Assembly (NCBI GenBank): GCA_019973155.2
Contig: BPQB01000092.1
Span: 1 to 64,000, forward strand
DNA from: Phanerochaete sordida
Taxonomy: Eukaryota > Basidiomycota > Agaricomycetes > Polyporales > Phanerochaetaceae
Direction: 5' to 3'
Length of the DNA stretch: 64,000 nucleotides
Shown piece by piece: positions 1 through 11,843 of the stretch. The notes under the pieces were generated by a model. That model made no database searches, had not been told where the DNA came from, and saw nothing but the letters and a program-made list of their open reading frames with translations. A program made the translations under genes and the position numbers. Numbering within the stretch: position 1 is the first letter of the stretch; the number at the start of each line of letters is the position of its first letter.

Positions 1-1141
1 GATGATTGTATGCGGAGAGATGGAAAGAACGGAGGACGCCCCGCGGTCGCGCTGCGCGGGGATTTCCATTTCGGGACGGGCGCGAAAAAAAAACGCGCAT
101 TCCCATTATTTCCCGAACCAGCTGTAAGTTATATTTTAAATTGTGTCTGTGGTTCTGTGTTCTGCGTTGTACGTTACGGTGTATGTATGCTCGTGGGCTA
201 CGAATGGCAAGATGTGCTTTGGAGATGTTCGCGGGGTGCTTGAGGGAGTGGAGCCCGCGTGCTGCTTCCTGAGGTTACGATCGCGTGCGATGTGTCGCAC
301 CGTTCGGCGTATGTTCCGCGTTGGACTTTGCCACAAAGCTCTCGGGAGCCAGGCGGGAAAAAGGAGGGAGCGGACCCGCGTCTGCCGCACGGCGTGCACG
401 GTCCCCAGAGCCCTCTTCGAAGGTGGGTGCGTTGCAAACGAAATTACGGTGATGCATCACAGCTCTGCAAGGCGTAAATGAGGCTGCATAGTAGAAGGTA
501 TGGCTTCTGTTATCTCATATAGCGGGAGGCAGGCAACGCGGTCGCGATGTGTCACGCAGATTACGGCAGCCACGAGGACGGCCATGGCGCTCGGGCGCTC
601 CGCCACGTTGTTGGCACCCGCCACGACGGACGCCTGGCTCTGGAACTAATCCGCCAGAGCTGCCAGCGACGGCGTTCTGACCTCCGCCAGAACAGCTTCG
701 CAGTCGGGAGGATTCCGGCTGTCTCGCCAGAGGGCTTCTCGCCACCCGCCACGATGATGATCACTGTCAGGCTCGTGTCGCGATCACAACGTCCAACAAA
801 AGTGCCAGAGAGACATCTTCCTGCAGCTGATGCCCGCACGGCGACCCGAGGGCGCGGTGCGCACCTGCCCGCGGCCGCGCATCTGATGTTGCGCAGGGGC
901 CCCGTCGCCCGTGCGTGTTTCGCGCAACGCGACATCGTGCATCCGTGCGCCTGGGCGTGCCCGCGATGATGAGATGGCTCGCGGAGGTCCGCGCGCGGGC
1001 GCATGGCCGTGGGCGGATTCTCGGGGCGTGCGTGCATCGTGATGTGCGGCTCCCTATATCCGCGCGGTCGCTCGCCCGCGCGCCCCCACGTCTCCCTGGG
1101 CGACCCCGTACGCTGCATACCCCAATAGCGAGCTGCTAGCG
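1..1141. other. Left-edge stretch without a recognisable gene
   Basis: Several reading frames are open here on both strands, the longest a 185-codon frame on the minus strand at 561-1118. They are GC-rich chance frames: their products are Arg/Pro/Ala-rich, lack family motifs and cannot be joined by good splice sites. The last few hundred bases are presumably the promoter and 5' UTR of the MFS gene that starts at 1142. A short AT-rich patch near 125-150 could be the 3' end of a gene outside the window, but nothing shows this directly. Confidence 0.5.
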
Positions 1142-3276
1142 ATGGAGGACAGCAAGACGAGGTCTGAAGCGTACGTTCTCGTCTTGCTTTGCGTAGACGT
1201 GCTGTACTGACGGTCGTGCAGATCCCATGAAGCCGCCTCTGGTGCGCCGAGCAAGGAACCGACGCTGTCGGGCCCGGACGAGATGCGGCCCCCGCCCGTG
1301 GGCTCCAAGCGCGGTATCCAGTTCTGGATGGTCTTCATCGCAGGGCTCACCGTAGACATGCTGTCTGCGCTCGACCTGGTGCGTCGCGCCCACCCAGCCG
1401 CATGCGCTCAATCTCAGGCCCCCACAGAGCGGCGTGTCGACCGCGCTCCCGACGATCGTCGACGACCTGCACGGCACCGAGTTCATCTGGGCCGGCAGCG
1501 CGTACGCCATCGCGTCGACGGCCGTGCTGCCGCTCATCGGCGGGCTCGTGTCCATGTTCGGGCGCAAGCCGATCCTCCTCATCTTCGTGCTCATCTTTGC
1601 CCTTGGTTCTGCGTTGTGTGGCGGCGCGCAGAGCATGAACATGCTCATCGGCGGCCGAGGTGCGGAGCATGTCTTGCCTCTGAGTGTGCTGAAGCTGACG
1701 AGGCCGGTGTAGTGGTGTCGGGCCTGGGCGGCGGCGGGTGCATCGCGATTACAGAGATCCTATACGCAGACATGGTGCCTCTCCCGGAGCGCGGCAAGTT
1801 CCAGGGCATCACCGCACTGTACGTCCCCTCCCTCTCCCAGCTGATTCCCATCTCATTATTCCCTGCAGAGTCTGGGCACTCGCATGGTCAGTCACAGCCA
1901 CCCTTTCCGCTCCCAGCATGCGTGCTCACATCCTGCCATAGTGCAATAGGCCCCCCAATCGGCGGTGCGCTAGCAAACAAGGGCGCGTGGCGCTGGCTCT
2001 TCTACCTGAACCTCCCGCTCTGCGGCATCGCGGTGTTCCTCATCGTCGTCTTCCTCCGCGTGCACACGCCGCGTACGAGCGTGAAGGAGAAGATGGCCGA
2101 GATGGACTGGACGTAAGCAGACCTTCGCGTCCTCCGTTCTCTGGAGCGCAACTGACAGGCATGGGTAGGGGAAACGTGCTCATCATCGGGAGCACGGTCG
2201 CGTTCCTGCTCGCGCTGACGTGGGGCGGCGTGCAGTTCTCGTGGAGGTCGTGGCATGTGCTCGTCCCGCTGGTCATTGGTGGGGTTGGCATCGTTGTGTT
2301 CATGGTAGTCGAGGCACTATGGACGCGAGAGCCAACGGTACGTTATTAGGTACTTCGTTGATTGCGAGGCGCTGACGTCCCACCAGATGCCTAAGTTCTG
2401 TTTCAGCGACAGAACCACTCTCAGCGGGTGGGCTCTTGCTCTCTTCCGGGGAGACTCAACCTCACTCACTAATTCTCATCCCAGGTACCTCGGCACCTTC
2501 TTCCACGGCATCGTCTCCATCTGCGCGATCTACTACCTCCCCGTCTACTTCCAAGCCACACAGGGCGCGTCGCCCGTCGGGTCCGGCGTCGACCTCTTCG
2601 GCGTCGCGCTCGTGATCCCGTGGTTCGCGATCTTCACCGGGCTCTCCGTCGAGCTCCTGCGGCGCTACCGCCCGCAGAACTACGCGGGGTGGATACTCAC
2701 AATCATCGGCTTCGGGCTGCTCACGCTCCTCGACGCGTCCGCGCCGCGCGCGCGCTACATCGGGCTGCAGATCCCGCTCGGCGTCGGGCTCGGCATCGTG
2801 TGGATCGGCACGCAGTTCCCGATCCTCGCGCCGCTGCCGTACAGCAACAACGCGCGCGCGCTCGCGTTCTTCACCTTCACGCGCTGCATCGCGCAGGTGC
2901 GCCCCTCCTCCCCGCCCCACACTGTTCAATCATCGCTGACACACCGCAGAGCATCGGCATCGTCATCGGCGGGACGATCCTCCAGAACACGCTCCTGAAG
3001 AAGCTGCCGCAAGCGTTCCTCGCGACGCTCCCCGCGGGCGCGCAGGTCGCGTACGCGGCCGTCCCGCGCGTCGCGGGGCTGCCCGAGCCGCTCCGCGGGC
3101 TGGTGCGCGCGGCGTTCGCGGACGCCACCCGTGTCGTGTGGCAGGTCATGATCGGCGTGTCGGGCGCGGGCCTGCTGAGCTGCGTGCTGATGCGCGAGGT
3201 GCCGCTGCGCACCGACATGGATGAGACGTGGGGGCTGCAGGAGGGGAGGCCTGTGGAGGATAAGGAGAAGGCGTGA
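1142..3276 (+). CDS. MFS drug/H+ antiporter-like transporter, 14-helix (DHA2) type
   Basis: A plasma-membrane or vacuolar proton-coupled exporter is likely; the substrate is unknown. The spliced protein starts MEDSKTRSEASHEA. A first helix follows at FWMVFIAGLTVDMLSALDL, then the STALPTIVDDL element typical of DHA2 drug exporters, the loop 2-3 motif MFGRKPILL, and an antiporter motif C region WALACAIGPPIGGA that is rebuilt across two introns. WRWLFYLNLP, a GIVSICAIYYLPVYFQ helix and a hydrophobic C-terminal half complete the fold. I count about nine exons split by 45-70 nt introns, for example 1173-1222 after SEA. The acceptor that gives MDWTGNVLIIG was preferred because the nearer AG creates a stop. 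The tail is charged, ending PVEDKEKA. The gene is complete, with about 550 residues. It is followed by the importin gene on the same strand with no sign of co-regulation. Confidence 0.85.
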
Positions 3277-4035
3277 GTGGTGGTGTGGACGGGTGCGTAT
3301 GATGCTGTCTTCGAGACCGGCGATGTCGTGCTGTAATTTTATCGTATCTATTTCGTTGCGGTTGTTGTAAATACTTGGTGGGGCATGTTGTGATTATGAA
3401 GGACGAAGAACGAACGTCCATACTAATAGATCATCTGGACCGAAGACCCAGCATGAAATGGGATGAGACCATCATTGTAGCTAGACGGCGAGAAGCATAC
3501 CGGATAGCACTATCTCCATGGCAGGAGCTTCGTGCAGATCCTTTACCGGATAATATTCCAGGCGGAAATATTAGTCAATAGTGCCACTCATGTTGCGCTT
3601 CACATGGTTACTCACTTGAGCGGTTCGAAGAAGGGGAGCAAGCCTTCTTCGTTGGAGGCCTGCCGCGGTAAAGAGTAAGTACAGTAAGTAAGCTAGTGCA
3701 GTCACTGACGACGACTTACCATATATTTTCCCACAGTAAGCGTAACTGTTACCACTCTTCATTCCAGACTGACTTATCTGGGTCTTATCAGGCAAGGTAG
3801 TCACGTGCGAAGCAAAGCACGTACGCCTCGTCGTGTTCTGTACATATTCCCCTTCTTTAGCTCCCCGAAAATAGCATATACCTCTGCATATTCTGGCTAA
3901 GCCTGCCTGGAAGATAGACAGTTCGTCGAAGGTGGCAATGCGTAGCATTTCATTTCCAAGTCCCGGCGTCTGCCCGAGGGCGGCTACGGAAATACGCCAG
4001 AAATCGGGAATATATTCTCAACCTTGACCAGCAGG
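3277..4035. other. Intergenic region between the MFS and importin genes
   Basis: Holds the 3' UTR of the MFS gene and the promoter of the importin gene. A 125-codon open frame lies on the minus strand (3571-3948), but it has no recognisable motif and overlaps AT-rich promoter-like sequence, so I do not call it a gene. A short cluster of GTAAGTA-like repeats occurs near 3672-3690. Confidence 0.5.
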
Positions 4036-7000
4036 ATGGCCTCTACTCCCACCTCTTTCTTGCCTGTTCTTCCTCACGGTGATGTCGAAAGGGCAGCTCA
4101 AGTACGCGCCATTGATCTTGCACAACGCTGGATAGTGCATTGACAGCTAGGACAAAGCTAATACAACAAGCGTACTCGCCACAATCCCACTTATCCTCGG
4201 AAGACCAACGCCACCTGCAGCAAGAACTCTTCGATATACAGAAACGACCGGAAGCATGGGGCTTGGTACTCCCCTTCCTCGGTCATTCCGACCCCAACGT
4301 GCAATTCTTCGGCGCGCACACCATTCAGGTCAAGATTTCACGAGACTGGTATGCTTCCCACAAGGGTAGTAGTCGTTCGCGCACGCTTATGGAGGATTGC
4401 AGGGACACATTTCCAGAAGAAAGTGCCCAACAGCTTCGCGATTTCATCGTCGACGTCACCGCCCGCTACATGACCGCACCGTCTGCCAAGGTCATCCTCC
4501 GCAAGCTCTATGTTGCAGTGCGTCCTCGAGAGTCCTCATTGTCAACACCCGCGTTTATGGCGACCTAGATCACGTCTCTTGCGATACACCTCTTCCCGAA
4601 ATCACCGTCCCAATGGCCAGACTGGCCGCAGTCGTGCATACAAGCCCTGTCCAGTCGAGGTGCGACGGTGGAGGCTCTGTTGGACTTCTTGGCGATAGTT
4701 GCGGAGGAGGTCGAGGTCGTGGCTCTGCTACCGCCCTTAAAGTGCGTAACATCCGACTCTTTGCGCTGTGTGGCGTGATTCATGGCGCGTTATGCTAGGC
4801 AACGAATCCAAGGACAGCTCACCGAGTCCGTTCCAATCGTCATTCAAGCCGTGCAGACTTCCATGTCAAGGCCGCGTCCGCACCCTGCTCCCTCAGAGCT
4901 GCGTGCAGCACTCAAATGCTTCTCTGCATGGCTACCGTTCATGCGCGCAAAGTGTGTACCTCCCACTGCGCTCGCACGACCCGGGTCTGACATATATGAA
5001 GTGACATGACACCACTAATCCCACAACTCATCGGCATCCTCGCACTACCGCAAGGATCGAACGAATTCGACGAAACGGAGTTTACCGCCGCCTCAGACGC
5101 GCTCCAGGAGGTCCTGTCCGGGTCAGCGCTGTCCGATGGGTCCGGTTCCAGGACGCTGACCGAGCCGCTCCTCATCTGGTGCGACCGCTACGGTGGCGCA
5201 ATAGTCGACAACACTCTACGCGGTGCGTGCTCTAGAACATACTCGACGTGCCTGGTCCTGACAAGTGCTCGTCAGAGGGCTTCGCGGACGCGGTCTCGCA
5301 CTCGTATTGTCAGCTGCTGACTGCGATCGGCGACCACTCGACCTACTACCTCGCGTCAAACCTGTCGTCTTCCGCTGCGGTGGCACCTGTCGTGCCAACG
5401 CAACTCCCAGCGGGCGCACTGCCTACGAAGGGGCACCTCGTGCAGGTCTTCCTGCGCCACCTGCTCGCGTACACCGCGCTGCCAGGCTACTACGGCGTCG
5501 ACGAGGAAGAAAGCGAGATGACGCTTGGCTTCTGGTATGTGTTCCAGGAGGCGCTCTGGGGCGGCGACCTGGAGTACGACTCGGACTCGAGCGTGCCGCC
5601 ACCGAATCGCCGCGAGGGCGAGCAGATGACCGTTGCGAAGGCCGTGTACGGCGAGCTTGTGAAGATTCTGCAGCGCAAGGTTACCTGGCCTGAGGGGAGC
5701 GTGCTGCAAAGCTGGCCACAAGGTATGCTTTTCTTCGCATTTCCTTTCAGAAAGCTCATGTTTGCCAAGACTTGCGGGATAAGTTCCAGTCGTGAGTCAA
5801 ACTGCTGGCTGGGCTTCTACTGAACCTGATCCTTGTGTAGATATCGCCGTGACGTCGGTGACACGCTCCTGAACGCGTAAGTCTCTATTGAGAACATGAC
5901 CAGAGAACGCGATGTTCATCACCATACAGCTATTATATCCTCCGAGACGACCTGTTCGCGCATTTCGTCAACGACATGTTAGAGAAACTGTCAGCGAAGC
6001 AGCCCACGCAAGGTTGGGAGGTAAGAAATGCGCCTCCTTTCCAGGCTTCTTCCAAATTCACTTCGAAGGCATAGAACATAGAGGCGAGCCTACACTGCGT
6101 AATGGCAGTTCAAGAAGGCGTACCAATAGAAGACAGCCCCTACCTCCGCCGGCTATTTGGTCCCGAAATCCTTGGCCGCCTGCCAACAACTGGGACGGAT
6201 CGTGTGCGAAGAACAGCGATCATCCTGATAGGTGAGCCCATGGAGGTCCTGTTAGGAGTCTGCTAACATCAAAGCAGGGACGTACGCGACCTGGTTCACG
6301 ACACAACCAACCTCGCCGCCCGGAACGCCTCATCCTTCAATTCTCATGAGTGCAATATCATATACGGTCTCTGCCCTGTCAGAGCCGTCGCTCTGCCTCC
6401 CCGCGGCCAACACGCTACGCGACCTTTGCGACTCAAATCGAGCCGCGCTCGCGCCGCATATATCTGCCTTCGGCGAGCTACTTGCAAACTTGCCAGCAAT
6501 ACCTGTGAGTTCTGTGCTTTTGACATAAAATTGACGTAATAACTCTTGAAACAGGACGTCGAGAAGAGCAAGGTACTGCAGTCAATAGCGAGCGTCATAC
6601 AAGCTCTTCCCGCGGAAGAAGAAATCCCTCCAATAGAGGTAGGTGTCCCGCAGTTGTCTACCCATAACGATGTCTGAAGGTCTGCGAAGGTTATGATCAG
6701 CCCTATAATAGCAAAGCTCTACGAAGCTTTGCAATCATCTAACCGTGTAAGTAGCTGGAATGCGCCTCCCCGATACCTTTGCTGACCTCGATGGATTTCT
6801 AGCTTCCGGATGAGGCACGAATGGTAGCCATCCAGCAGTTGCAGACCATCACTGGCGTTGCTCGTGGATTGACCCGCGCGAACGATGCTTTGCTCATCTT
6901 CGACGACTCCCCAGACGTGGTGAAGGAGACGGAGCGGATGAAGAGGGCCCGGGAAGACCCACGTATCGTACGGATACGTGACGCTATCCTGGACTGTATC

Positions 7001-8181
7001 AGACAATGTGTCCACTTGTGGTCGACGGACGCCAGCGTAGAGAATGTGCGCCTTGCAGGAAATTCGGCGCGCTCGAGTACTCATTCTAATGTTACAGGCC
7101 CTGAGCGACCTGTACAAAGGGATCACATCTCTACCGACAGACATGACCCTGCTCTCACTACCACCGGGACCGCTCCTGGAGCTGCTCTGCATCGCGGCAC
7201 AGAAGCAGCTCACGGCCGTATGGCTGTCGTTAGCCAACATGCTTGTCATCCAGCTCAACCCGCCGTCGCTCCTGCCTACGGTCCTGAAATCATTCCCCGA
7301 CGACAGCAGTCAGCAAACGGTGCTACATGTACTCTCGTCACTGCTGCCGACCTGCTTGACCTTCTTCAGCCGTCCTGGGGCCATGGAAGATGTATGTATC
7401 CCCTGATGACCTGTTCGCTGCTGCGTTGCTGAACATCCGCATATTTTAGAACCCAGACATCGTCCAAGCTTTCTTCAACTTCCTCGAGATGGTCACGCAC
7501 CACTTCATCGCCGTGATCTACCGCCTCCCGGCGGACCTGTGGCACGCGACGATGCAATGCGCCGTCGGCGCGCTCGCGCTGCAGGAACGCTACTCGCTCG
7601 TCTCGGCGTGCACCTTCCTCGTACGTCCCTCCGCCCTCCCTCCCCCTCCCGGTCCATTTTTAACACCCGCACCCGCAGGCGTCGCTCGTGAACCGCACCG
7701 CGCTCACGGCGGACCTCGGCGACGCGAAGGACACGCTCGGCGCCGCGCACGGGCGCAGCATCATGCGCGCGGTGCTCGCCGGCTTCGCGGGCGTCGCGCC
7801 GCGGTCGGCCGCCGCGAACCTCGTCGAGGTGCTCGCGACGCTCGTGCAGCGCTACCCCGGTGCGAGCCGCGCGTGGATCGAGGACGTGCTCTATGCGGTG
7901 CGTGCCCGGCCTCTGACGCGGTTCCAGAAGTGTGTGCTGATGCCAGGTGTGTTGTGCAGCCCGACTTTCCGCCGTCGCGCGCGACGGACGAGGCGAAGCA
8001 GAAGTTCGTCAAGACTATCTATGGGTGCGCTGTCTTGCTGTCGTGACGGTTCGCGCGGTGCTCATTGGCGTTCGATAGATCCCGCGCGAACAAGCGCATT
8101 CGAGACGCTGCGTCGCAGTTCACGCTCGTCGCGCGCGGCCTCGAGGGCTCCAGCTTCGGGCACGCGACCATCGTGCTGTAA
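4036..8181 (+). CDS. Importin-13 / Kap122-type karyopherin (importin-beta superfamily)
   Basis: A nuclear transport receptor that would bind RanGTP and carry proteins (importin-13 also exports some cargo) through the nuclear pore. The N-terminus joins as GDVERAAQ / LIQQAYSPQ, followed by LQQELFDIQKRPEAW and NVQFFGAHTIQVKIS, which is the importin-beta N-terminal HEAT region (NVQFFGA... matches the importin-13 pattern of a cargo/Ran-binding first repeat). Downstream are the exportin-1-like block, WPDWPQSCIQAL, GDHSTYYLASN, and RRDVGDTLLNAYYILRDD, and the gene closes with ARGLEGSSFGHATIVL. I count 20 exons, all with plausible GT-AG borders and continuous frame, and about 980 residues, which fits importin-13. 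The start at 4036 was chosen because it gives the conserved DVERA lead-in. This is the most intron-dense gene in the window and is expected to be essential or near-essential. Confidence 0.88.
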
Positions 8182-8463
8182 CGCACCCTCGCCTATACCC
8201 AGCCCAGTATTTGCATGTTATGCATAGATCCACACTAATGTTAATGCCTGTGATGAGGTTCGTGGATGGTCGGAGATACACTCGCTCACAAATGGTTCGA
8301 ATATATCTTCGCTATATTACAAAGACGTGTGGTCCAATTACACGGTGAAGATGCGGCTGCAGGAAGATGTACGGTAACACAGAAAGAAATGAACCTGAGA
8401 TAGTAGTGGGGCACATCCGTCCAGATAGATCCAGAGGTAGGCGCACGAGTGAAGGCAAGGGCT

Positions 8464-11169
8464 CTACTGGTGCTTGTAGATCTCCTGTGAGGGCATGGTC
8501 AGCTATCATCGTTTACTCCAGCAGCGCCGCGACACACCTTGATCTGCGCGTCGAACTTCTCCGCGACCTTCTTGCGCTGCACCTTCTGCGCGGCGGTGAC
8601 GAGGCCGCTCTCGGGCGTCCACTCGTCGGCGGTGAGGATGACGGCCTCGAGGGTCTCCATGGGCTTGAAGCCGTTCTTCTTCCCGAGCGCGTTGCACTCC
8701 TTCATCACGAGCTCCTGCACCTTGGCGTGTGCGCAGAGCGCGTGCAGGTCCGCGCGCGGGTCGACGCCGGCGATGGGCCGCTCCTCGAGCGCGTGCCGCA
8801 GGTGCTGCTCGTGCGGGATGATGATCGCGATCGGCTGCTTCGCGTCCGGCGACGCGTGCACGCAGATGTTCGAGACGAGGTTGCACGCCTTGTAGATCGA
8901 CTCGAGCCGCTCGAGCGCGATGTACTCGCCGCCCTGCAGCTTGACGAGGTTCTTGATCCGGTCGACGAGCGACAGCGTGCCGTCCGCGTTGAACTGGCCC
9001 ACGTCGCCCGTGCGCAGCCAGCCGTCCTTCGTGAAGATATCCTCGTCGTTGTTCAGGTCGTCGCGCTTATAGTAGCCCTTGATGACCGAAGGACCGCGGA
9101 TGAGGACCTCTCCCTGTGGTGGGTTGTTTGTCGAGACGTAGCCGGCGTCAGGGACGTCCTTGAGCTTGATCTCGACCGAGGGCATGATGAGACCGACGGT
9201 GCCGTAGGAGTAGTACTCCGGAGGAAGGACCGCGCACATACCGCAGGACTCGGTCATACCGTAACCCTGGAGCATCATGACGAGGGCGAGGTTGAGGAAC
9301 TCCTGGGTCTCGCGACTGAGCGCGGCACCGCCGCTCATGGCAAGACGCAGGCGACCACCGGTAGCAGCCTTGACCGCAGACAGCACTGTGGAGTCGACGA
9401 GGCCGCTGGCACCGGGGATACCGCTCTTCTTGATGGAAAGGGCGGTGTTGAAAACGGACTTCTTGAACGAGCCGGACTGGTTGAGCTTTCCGACGATGCC
9501 CTTGCGGATCATCTCCCAGACGGCGGGCACACCGACCATGATCGTCGGGCGGAAGGCACGGATGTCGCCGAGGCACTTGCGCACGCTCTGGTCCGTAAGG
9601 GTCTTCACGCGTCCGTAGCCAAAGGGCATGCCGACGAAGAAAAGCGCGAGTTCGACAACGAACTCGAGAATATGTGCGAGGGGAAGGTATGCGAGGTATG
9701 CGTCGGTGGGCTTGAGGTGGTGCCCGAGGAGGACGTAAACCGCGCCGACGGAAGCGATGAGGTTGGAGTGGGTGATGACGACACCCTTCGGTGCGCCGGT
9801 CGTGCCAGACGTGTACATGATGCATGCGACATTGTCGGGCTTGGGCAGGCGGGCTTCAAGGGTGTCCTTGGACTTCTCGCGGCCGATCATGCGCAGCTCG
9901 TCAATGGACAGCACGCGCATGTTTTCGCGGGCACCGCGAATCTTGTCAAGGACTGCGTTGTCCGCCTCGCCGTCGTACACAACGAGGCGTAGTGTCGGCA
10001 CGTTGGCGGCGACCTTCGAGACGACAGGAAGCAGGTCGGCATTCGTGAATATGGCGACGCAGCCGGGCTCGTTCAGGGAATGTTGCAGGCCGCTCTCGCC
10101 CAGGCTGTCGTACGCCGTCGCAATCGCGGTGCTGATGGAGCAACATGCGAACGAGACAAGTTGCCAGTTGACGCTGTGAAGATAAGCAGATCAGCGGAAC
10201 AGTTCATTTGGGTTAGCCATTACGGAGAGCGTTGACGCCGCGGGGAAGCGTTGCAGGGCTGGAGCGACCTTCTAAGGGCTGTCTCCGCAGGGACGCGCAG
10301 CCCGTCGAGATGTTCGTGAGAGCGCGCTATCACGCGACGCTATTCACGCCATCGCAACCGACGGAGGCGGGGAGTCTCGCCGCCGCAGCTCCAAGTACGG
10401 CGGCGGACGCGTAAGCCGAATTGTCGGAGGTGGTCTTCCATGATACGGGAAGGATGCGATAGAAGCGAGGACAGGCCGCTGCGCTTCGGGACGTCTGTGT
10501 GAACCCGTCGTGCACGCAACAGAGGCGTGTCGAGCCCAACAAAGCAAACAGATAGTTGTGTTCCGAAGATGCCCTGCGCAGCCTTCAGCCGCACGCTGGC
10601 GGCGGGTACGGGTAGGACAGCCTCTGCAGGGTACACAGTGAAAGCCTGTCGAGCAGTGGGCTCACTCGCAGGGCGTGGACAGCCCAGACACGCCACATGT
10701 GCCAGAGGAAGCGCTACGGGCGGAAAGGCGGGGGTCACAGGGGGCAAACTCACCTTGTCGCAGAGTACACGTTCACGATATCCTCCGTCGTAATCCCCAG
10801 GTCGATGAACGCCCTTGCTATCTCTGAGACCGCCTCCTGGACGTCGAGGTAGGAGATGAACTTGAAGTCGCTGAGGTGGAAGTACTTCCACTTCTTCATC
10901 TCGGTGACCTCCTTGCCGCCAACCATCTTCTTGACCTCCTTCTCCTCCTCGACGATATCGATGATATCCCGGTAGCCGAAAGCATCGCGGGTGCCGTGTG
11001 TGCGCGCTGCGTACGCGACGACGTCGTGGACGGTGTCTATGCCCTCGAACGGCTGGGTCACGAGCTTGTCTGCCGCCTTGGCGAGGCGGCGTACGCGAGT
11101 GTAACCGTCGGCTTTGGGCTCGCCAACCTCGACGGTGCCTGGTGGCAATGTTGTCTTGAACACGGACAT
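8464..11169 (-). CDS. Long-chain acyl-CoA synthetase (Faa1/Faa4-like)
   Basis: Activates free fatty acids to acyl-CoA using ATP, probably at ER, lipid droplets or plasma membrane. The AMP-binding signature YTSGTTGAPKGVVITHSN is present, as are a linker LPLAHILEFVVELALF, the A5-type motif GYGMTESCG, and the GWLRTGDVGQFNADGTL / DRIKNLVKLQGGEYIALE block that forms the hinge and FACS signature. The protein starts MSVFKTTLPPGTVEVGE and has about 690 residues, normal for eukaryotic long-chain ligases. There are three exons. Intron 1 is unusually long (10174-10753, 580 nt) and joins NVYSAT to SVNWQLVSFACCS. Intron 2 (8485-8537) converts an otherwise odd tail into IKEIYKHQ and stop. It is transcribed divergently from the WRAP53-like gene. 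No PTS1 is present. With the acyl-CoA oxidase at 27.6-29.6 kb it covers two early steps of fatty-acid use, though the two genes are far apart. Confidence 0.93.
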
Positions 11170-11843
11170 CGTGTGATGTGGAGATGGTGGTGGTTGAAAG
11201 GAGAGCAGGGTCGGTTACTTCGGGAGCGTGACCTTGATACCTAAAACGAGACTCAAATACACCGCTTCTAGCTGCGGCGTTTCGCCCACGTTCCGACATT
11301 GTAATATGTATTCAAACGTCTGGCAAACATAGCTCGACGTTTGTGATGTTGTTGAGGTCGTCGCCTGAGCTCCGTACGAGCTCGAAATGACGTCGCGCTC
11401 GGCACCCGGTGTCGTGAAGCGCTCGACTGACAACGGCCGGCGCAGCGTGGAGCATTGCAAGCAGTGCCTCGACGCGCAGCGAGAGACTCATGAGGTGCGT
11501 TCTGCCGCAGAGGAGAGATTCTCCGTCTTGACATGGAGGTGAATGATCGCAGAGATGAGCCAGGCATCCTCTGGCTTCCTGCCTGCAACCCAGAACGCGT
11601 GACGACATCCAATAGGGATAGTCAGAAGCAGTAAGCCAGAGTAAGCCGGAAGCTGACTGTGGGAAACTGGGGGATGAGCTAAGGTCAATACTGGCTGTTA
11701 CTAGCTTACTTATCCTTCAAACCTCTTTAACACCCCGAGTCTGCTGCTCCTTCCAACACTCAAGCCTTGAGGTATGTACAACAAGTGAAGCGACCAGCGA
11801 AAATATCAATGACAGGATAATCTGCAGACCGGCAACCTGCGTC
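11170..11843. promoter_or_regulatory. Shared divergent promoter region
   Basis: This 674-bp gap lies between the start of the acyl-CoA synthetase (minus) and the start of the WRAP53-like gene (plus), so it must contain both promoters. No classical TATA box stands out. Small open frames occur on the minus strand (11268-11612) but carry no family signal. Confidence 0.5.

Noticed and set aside
3571..3948. Possible 125-codon gene on the minus strand
   Set aside because: No family resemblance, lies in AT-rich promoter-like DNA ahead of the importin gene, and no supporting splice pattern.
8367..9992. Long open frame of 541 codons on the plus strand
   Set aside because: It is the antisense shadow of the acyl-CoA synthetase; the minus strand has the AMP-binding motifs and splice-consistent ends.
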